Source: Thermoplasmatales archaeon ex4484_6 (GTDB lineage: Archaea > Thermoplasmatota > Penumbrarchaeia > Penumbrarchaeales > Penumbrarchaeaceae). Taken from it: 19,502 nucleotides of DNA. The translations under genes and the position numbers were made by a program. The notes under the pieces were generated by a model. That model made no database searches. It saw nothing but the letters and a program-made list of their open reading frames with translations, and was not told the DNA's origin. Location of the stretch: the NCBI GenBank assembly GCA_002254385.1, contig NJDO01000020.1:1-19502 (forward strand). The letters run 5' to 3'. Below, piece by piece: positions 15,212 to 19,502 of this stretch. Each line of letters opens with the position of its first letter. The stretch's first letter is position 1.

Positions 15212-16360
15212 TCATTTCACCTTTTCGGGGAAATCCCAATCATATCCGTCCAGGGAGAGCTCCTCCGTCATCTGGAGGATTTCCCGCATCAGGCTCTCCT
15301 CCAGCTCCACTCCCCTGTCCTTCGTGCGCATCCAGTGCAGGTATTCCTTCTCCCCCGGAGTGTAGATCCTTTCCGCGGAGGGAGCCTTCCTCGAGGAGCG
15401 GAGCTGCCTCATGATGTCTCCCGCACTTTTCCTGAACTCTTCCAGGGGGATGAAGGCATCTATGTTCACGGCAATGAAGAAATGACCCACATTCACACCG
15501 GTTACCGCCTTAAGGAAGGGTCCCGCCTGGAGGGCTGATGAGAGGACCTCCACCACCGTGGAATAGCCGTATCCCTTGTATCCGGCGGTCTCCTCTCCCA
15601 TGCCGCCAAGGGGAAGAAGGGCGGCTTCCCCATTCACCAGGGAATCCAGTATCTCCCCCGGGTCCGTCATCGAGCTCCCGTCGCTGGATATGACGAGGCC
15701 AGGGGGGATATCCTTCCCGAGCCTGGCGTGGTATTCTATCTTGCCTCTCTGCCATATGGAGGTTGCACAGTCCAGGAGGAAGGGGAAATCCTCATCGGTG
15801 GGGAATCCGATTGTCAGGGGGTTCGTTCCGAGCATGCCCTCGGTTCCGAAGGTGGGTGCCACGGATGGTCTTGCATTGGTTCCGTTGATCCCGATCATGC
15901 CGTTCTCTATCGCCATCATGGAATAGTATCCCGCGGCACCGTAATGTGTGGAGTTGCGGACCGCCACCATGGCGATCCCCACTTCCCGCGCCTTGTCGAT
16001 GGCCAGCTGCATGGATCTCCTGGCTATGGCATGCCCCATACCGAAATGCCCGTCAACCACGGCGGTTCCGGGGCCCTCCCTCACTATCTCCATCTCCGCA
16101 TCCGGGACCTGGAGCCCCGCCCTTATCCTGTCATAGTAGAACGGTTTCATCCTGTTGATCCCGTGGGACCTGATACCTCTTCTGTCCGCGAAACTGAGCA
16201 CCTCTGCACATATGGCCGCGTCCCCGGGTGGGACGTCGAGGGCCACGAAGACATCCTTCATGAATCCCTCGAGCCGGTCGTAATCGACATTGTATCCGTT
16301 CATGCTGTCCGCCTGCGGACCCGGATGCCCGGTGAACCGTTTATCCCTTTCGGGCATCAT
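15212..16360 (-). CDS. Malate/L-lactate/sulfolactate-type dehydrogenase (Ldh_2 family)
   Basis: NAD(P)-dependent 2-hydroxyacid dehydrogenase, 382 aa, of the PF02615 family (malate, ureidoglycolate, sulfolactate and related substrates), unrelated to classical LDH/MDH. Motifs: RGIRSHGINRM with Ser65-His66, VVDGHFGMGH (101-110), RNSTHYGAAGYY (135-146), GTNPLTIGFP (178-187), and GYKGYG (260-265). The length is normal except for about 19 extra residues at the start. The ATG at 16360 overlaps the stop of the surface-protein gene (ATGATG) with AAGGGA just upstream; an ATG at 16303 (MNGYNVDYDRL) would give the usual family N-terminus. It is cytoplasmic. The TauE-like neighbour hints at a sulfonate substrate such as sulfolactate (as in ComC of coenzyme M synthesis), but malate or lactate is equally possible. 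Confidence 0.88.
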   Translation of the reverse strand: MMPERDKRFTGHPGPQADSMNGYNVDYDRLEGFMKDVFVALDVPPGDAAICAEVLSFADRRGIRSHGINRMKPFYYDRIRAGLQVPDAEMEIVREGPGTAVVDGHFGMGHAIARRSMQLAIDKAREVGIAMVAVRNSTHYGAAGYYSMMAIENGMIGINGTNARPSVAPTFGTEGMLGTNPLTIGFPTDEDFPFLLDCATSIWQRGKIEYHARLGKDIPPGLVISSDGSSMTDPGEILDSLVNGEAALLPLGGMGEETAGYKGYGYSTVVEVLSSALQAGPFLKAVTGVNVGHFFIAVNIDAFIPLEEFRKSAGDIMRQLRSSRKAPSAERIYTPGEKEYLHWMRTKDRGVELEESLMREILQMTEELSLDGYDWDFPEKVK

Positions 16361-19300
16361 GATCCCTTGGGGACATTACCCGATACTCCGCAGAAGGGGC
16401 ATATTATCTCGGTGTCAGTGGACTTTATCGAGAACTTCCCCTGGCAGGAGGGGCATCTGACGGTTATCTCCTTCTCTTTCGGTTCTCCGAACCTCTCCTC
16501 GAGTGTCGCCATCGTCTCCTCGTCAAGGTCTCCGACGGCACCACAGAAGGGGCATTTCGCCTGTTCGGCCACTTCCGACAGTTCGAAGAGGCCGCTGCAG
16601 GACGGGCAGATTATGGGTACGGGTTCCGGCTCGGGCTCTTCTTCCTCGGGAGCCTCCCCGCCGCCGTCCTTCTCCCTGTCCTCATCTCCGGGAATACGGG
16701 CTATGGAACCCTTTGCACCGCAGTGTGTGCAGGTGAGCTCCAGTGGTCTCTCGCCGGTGTCCTCCGCCCTGAACATCTTACCGCATGCGGGACATTTGAC
16801 CCGGATGTTCCTCTTCCTTTCCTCCTCTTCCGGTGCCGGGGTTTCCAGGGCGGGCGGGCCACCTCCGTCCTCCGGGGATGGACCCGGTGGAACGGCAGCG
16901 ATACCGCCGGCACCCGGAGGAATGCCTGTCTGCGGTATGGAGGGTATGCCGGGTCCCGCTCCGGGTGGAGGGGGCATGGAATACAGCAGGTCCCGCGACC
17001 TCCGTCTTCTCTTTCCGAAGAGCAGGTAGGAGAGAAGACCTATCACTGCAAGAACGATCACGATGATGATGATACCCGTGATGAGGCCGGTATTGTCCTT
17101 CACCTCGGAGTTCTGTATTGTGACATCCACCGATAGTTCCTGCTCCACCCCGGTGTCGAGGACCACCTTCACATGGATGGTGTGAGGTCCGTCGGGATAT
17201 CCCAGCGTGTCCAGATCATATTCCCAGTCCGGCGGGTTGGATGCTCTCATCCATTCACCGTTGTCAACCTTCACATAGACCTCATCTATCCGGTATGCCA
17301 CGAGATAATCGACGGTCCCCCTGAGCTTCACCCTTCCCGAGAGAACGGACCCGTCCCGGGGGAATCTGATATCCAGACCGTCGAACTCGACGACGGTGAT
17401 GGTGGTCCTGCCCTCGCCCCAGAGATATCCGTCGAAGACCCTTGCCGTCACCTCGTATGTCCCGGCATCCCTGTACTTGTGAGAGTAGGAGGAACTGACG
17501 TTCTCCACGACGGACCCGTCGCCGAAGTTCCATGTGTATTTCAGGTTCCTTGTCTGTCCCGAGTCCTGGTCATCCGCGGTGCAGGTGAACTCGACCGTGG
17601 AGTTGACATACAACTTGTACTGCTTGCTTGTTTTTATCTCCAGCACTTCGGGGGGGTTGTCCCCCTTCAGTTCTATCAGAAGATAGGAGGAGAGTCCCCC
17701 CCTGTCCGTAACGTTCAATCTGACCCTGAGGATCCTGTCATCCTCGATGGACATCCGTAGGACCCTCCCCTTTCTGGTGAAATCGTTATCGGGGATCTGA
17801 TCATCATCCGGCCCGTCCTTGCCGGCATCGATGTCCCATGAGAAGGTGAGGTTGTTCCTCTCCTTCCCGTCTATCACACCGTTGTTGTTGATGTCATCAT
17901 CGGGATCTATCGATACGGATGCATCCAGCTCCACATCGCCGACATTATCGTCAAGGGGAACTATTATCGGGTCATCACCTTCCTCGTAACCCACGATTCT
18001 TGCTATCGGGGGGTCATTGGGTATGGCCACTTCCACTTCCACCGATGCCTCGGACCAGGCGAACCCGTCATCGACCCTGAGAAGCACCTCGAATGTCCCC
18101 TCCTCGTCGAAGGTGTAGGTGGTGTTGAAGCCGGTCTGATCGAATATGCCGTCCCCATCGAAGTCCCATCTGTATGTGAGATGGTCCCCGTCCTCGTCAC
18201 CGGACCCGTTGGCCGAGAACCTGTATGGCTCTCCCACCGTCAGTTCCCGCACATATTCGATGACAGCTTCGGGGATGGTATTGACATCTATCCTTGTCAC
18301 CGTCGAGGCTGTGCTGTCCTTCATGGACCCGTCATCCACCTCCAGCGTCACATTGTATGTTCCGTGGACGGTCCATGCGTGGGTGATGTTCACTCCGGCA
18401 GCCCTGCTGCCGTCCCCGAGGTCCCAGAGGTACTCCAGTCTGTCGCCGTTCGGGTCGCTCGACATCCATCCGGACAGGGAAGCGGTCTGACTGACGTTCA
18501 CGGTCCTGACCCCGTTCCTCTCCCCCATACCCGGGGTTGTGATGACGGCAGAGGGAGGCTGATTGACGACCAGTAAATGTTCCCATGCCGTGGAGCGGAG
18601 ACCGTCCGCATCGGTAACCTCCAGCGATATGTTCTGGTCTCCCTCCTCCGCGGAGATATCGAGCGTGCAGCCGTATCCCAGCACCCTCCCGCCGGTAAGG
18701 TTCGTCGACCATGTGAAGTTCATGGTCTCGAGCGTGTCGAAGCTGTTCGGATCGCTCGTGGCGGAGGCATCAAGCGTTATCTTCTCTCCCTTGTCGTAAA
18801 CGGAACGGATGGGCCATATGGTGAAGGATGCGGTCGGTGGGAGGGGGTCTTCCCTGACATATATCCTCTTCACGAGTTCGGAGTGGCCTCCGTTCGGGTC
18901 CGAGACCGCAAGCGTGATGTTGTGCCAACCCAGGATGTTCATCTTTCTGAAGAAGGCTGGCTCCGCCGGAAAAGCCCCCTCGCCCGGAACATCCGATGAC
19001 CAGGAGAAGCTCAGCTCCTCGAGGGATGATTCGGCATCGGTAACGGATGTGGCGTTGAACTCCACGGGTGTGCCTATCTCGTAGAACGGGCCCTCGGGTC
19101 CCGAATCCGCCGGAAGTATCGAGAGGGTGTCGAGAACGGGATCGTTGTTGATGGCCGGTGTGACCCGTATCTCGTCGGTGTCCCAGAGGCCTTCGGGGTC
19201 CGTCACGGTCAGGCGGAATACGATGGGTTCCTCGGTGAATACCGTATAGAATGCCACGGGAGAATCGCTGTCCTGTATCTCCACACCGGTGTGAGACGTA

Positions 19301-19502
19301 CATTCCCAGAGCCATGTGCAGTTCTCGATGTCCTCGTCGGTGGAATTGCTTCCATCCAGCATGTGCACCTCGTTCAGAAGGACGTCAGAATAATCGGCCC
19401 CGGCGTCCGCGACGGGCGGCTCGTTATCCGCTGCCGCCTCCTCCCCCCTGCCGGGCGAGATGATGATCGCGGATGTGAAGAGGAGCAGCGCGATCACGAG
19501 AA
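16357..19502 (-). CDS. PKD-repeat surface protein with three cytoplasmic zinc ribbons (5' end cut by window)
   Basis: The frame runs off the right edge. The first possible start in view is a GTG at 19497, but hydrophobic residues of the signal peptide (VIALLLFTSAIIIS) already begin there, so a few residues are probably missing. Of 1046 visible residues, about 25-700 hold some seven PKD/Ig-like modules (DPNGDRLEYLWDLGDGS, DEDGDHLTYRWDFDGDG, LKYTWNFGDGS). One contains an EF-hand/dockerin-like calcium loop (DINNNGVIDGKE). An Ig-like domain (710-800) and one membrane helix (about 805-828) follow, then KRRRR, a Pro/Gly linker, and three four-cysteine ribbons: CPAC..CTHC (902-926), CPSC..CPFC (964-985) and CPSC..CPFC (1015-1036). 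These resemble MJ0042-type fingers. It is the first visible gene of a coupled operon. A role in adhesion or the cell envelope is inferred; what the ribbons bind is unknown. Confidence 0.85.
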   Translation of the reverse strand, partial: LVIALLLFTSAIIISPGRGEEAAADNEPPVADAGADYSDVLLNEVHMLDGSNSTDEDIENCTWLWECTSHTGVEIQDSDSPVAFYTVFTEEPIVFRLTVTDPEGLWDTDEIRVTPAINNDPVLDTLSILPADSGPEGPFYEIGTPVEFNATSVTDAESSLEELSFSWSSDVPGEGAFPAEPAFFRKMNILGWHNITLAVSDPNGGHSELVKRIYVREDPLPPTASFTIWPIRSVYDKGEKITLDASATSDPNSFDTLETMNFTWSTNLTGGRVLGYGCTLDISAEEGDQNISLEVTDADGLRSTAWEHLLVVNQPPSAVITTPGMGERNGVRTVNVSQTASLSGWMSSDPNGDRLEYLWDLGDGSRAAGVNITHAWTVHGTYNVTLEVDDGSMKDSTASTVTRIDVNTIPEAVIEYVRELTVGEPYRFSANGSGDEDGDHLTYRWDFDGDGIFDQTGFNTTYTFDEEGTFEVLLRVDDGFAWSEASVEVEVAIPNDPPIARIVGYEEGDDPIIVPLDDNVGDVELDASVSIDPDDDINNNGVIDGKERNNLTFSWDIDAGKDGPDDDQIPDNDFTRKGRVLRMSIEDDRILRVRLNVTDRGGLSSYLLIELKGDNPPEVLEIKTSKQYKLYVNSTVEFTCTADDQDSGQTRNLKYTWNFGDGSVVENVSSSYSHKYRDAGTYEVTARVFDGYLWGEGRTTITVVEFDGLDIRFPRDGSVLSGRVKLRGTVDYLVAYRIDEVYVKVDNGEWMRASNPPDWEYDLDTLGYPDGPHTIHVKVVLDTGVEQELSVDVTIQNSEVKDNTGLITGIIIIVIVLAVIGLLSYLLFGKRRRRSRDLLYSMPPPPGAGPGIPSIPQTGIPPGAGGIAAVPPGPSPEDGGGPPALETPAPEEEERKRNIRVKCPACGKMFRAEDTGERPLELTCTHCGAKGSIARIPGDEDREKDGGGEAPEEEEPEPEPVPIICPSCSGLFELSEVAEQAKCPFCGAVGDLDEETMATLEERFGEPKEKEITVRCPSCQGKFSIKSTDTEIICPFCGVSGNVPKGS

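Noticed and set aside
15728..17029. 433-codon open frame on the plus strand
   Set aside because: It is antisense to the dehydrogenase and the zinc-ribbon protein; its Ser/Gly/Pro runs mirror the acidic and Pro-rich coding sequence opposite.
1..19502. CRISPR arrays, tRNA, rRNA, insertion sequences
   Set aside because: I saw no direct-repeat array, cloverleaf with CCA-type acceptor, rRNA-like segment or transposase in either strand.

Overview
The window reads as a GC-rich archaeal chromosome segment, most probably from a euryarchaeal lineage of the Thermoplasmatota type. The evidence is TATA-box promoters of archaeal spacing, an archaeal ATPase_2/DUF234 gene, a compact hyp operon, and very large secreted, singly anchored surface proteins with PKD, carboxypeptidase-regulatory-like or Asp-box repeats, two of which carry zinc ribbons inside the cell. 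The lineage is inferred from style only; no rRNA or other marker gene is present.

Layout. 1-316 is AT-rich with no convincing gene. 317-2977 (-) encodes a surface protein with one transmembrane segment and a cytoplasmic zinc-ribbon/polyacidic tail. A divergent promoter region (2978-3270) separates it from a plus-strand operon, hypB-hypF-hypC-hypA-hypD (3271-8034), for insertion of Ni and Fe(CN)2CO into [NiFe]-hydrogenase. hypE and the hydrogenase itself are not in the window. hypA appears to start at a non-canonical AUC (or AUA) codon; an ATG-only call would remove the nickel-binding His2. Next is a small plus-strand gene for an unrecognised 79-aa protein (8246-8485), preceded by a run of inverted repeats and a TATA box and followed by a GC-rich hairpin.

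8667-10061 (-) is an AT-richer gene for an archaeal AAA+ ATPase with a winged helix and a PD-(D/E)xK-like C-terminus. A 35-bp near-perfect palindrome lies over its start codon and looks like an operator. 10148-13990 (-) is a 1280-aa exported protein with an N-terminal Asp-box beta-propeller, Ig/PKD-like modules, a membrane anchor and an acidic cytoplasmic tail, with its own TATA box and Shine-Dalgarno.

14091-19502 (-) is a tightly coupled operon. In transcription order it holds a PKD-repeat surface protein with three cytoplasmic zinc ribbons (5' end cut by the window edge), a malate/L-lactate/sulfolactate-type dehydrogenase, a glycerophosphodiester phosphodiesterase, and a short TauE/SafE-like membrane protein that seems to have lost its middle.

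The best candidates for something undescribed are the exported-repeat / single-TM / intracellular zinc-ribbon architecture (seen twice), the hypA start codon, and the palindrome at the ATPase start. All functional statements come from reading the sequence; no database search was run.
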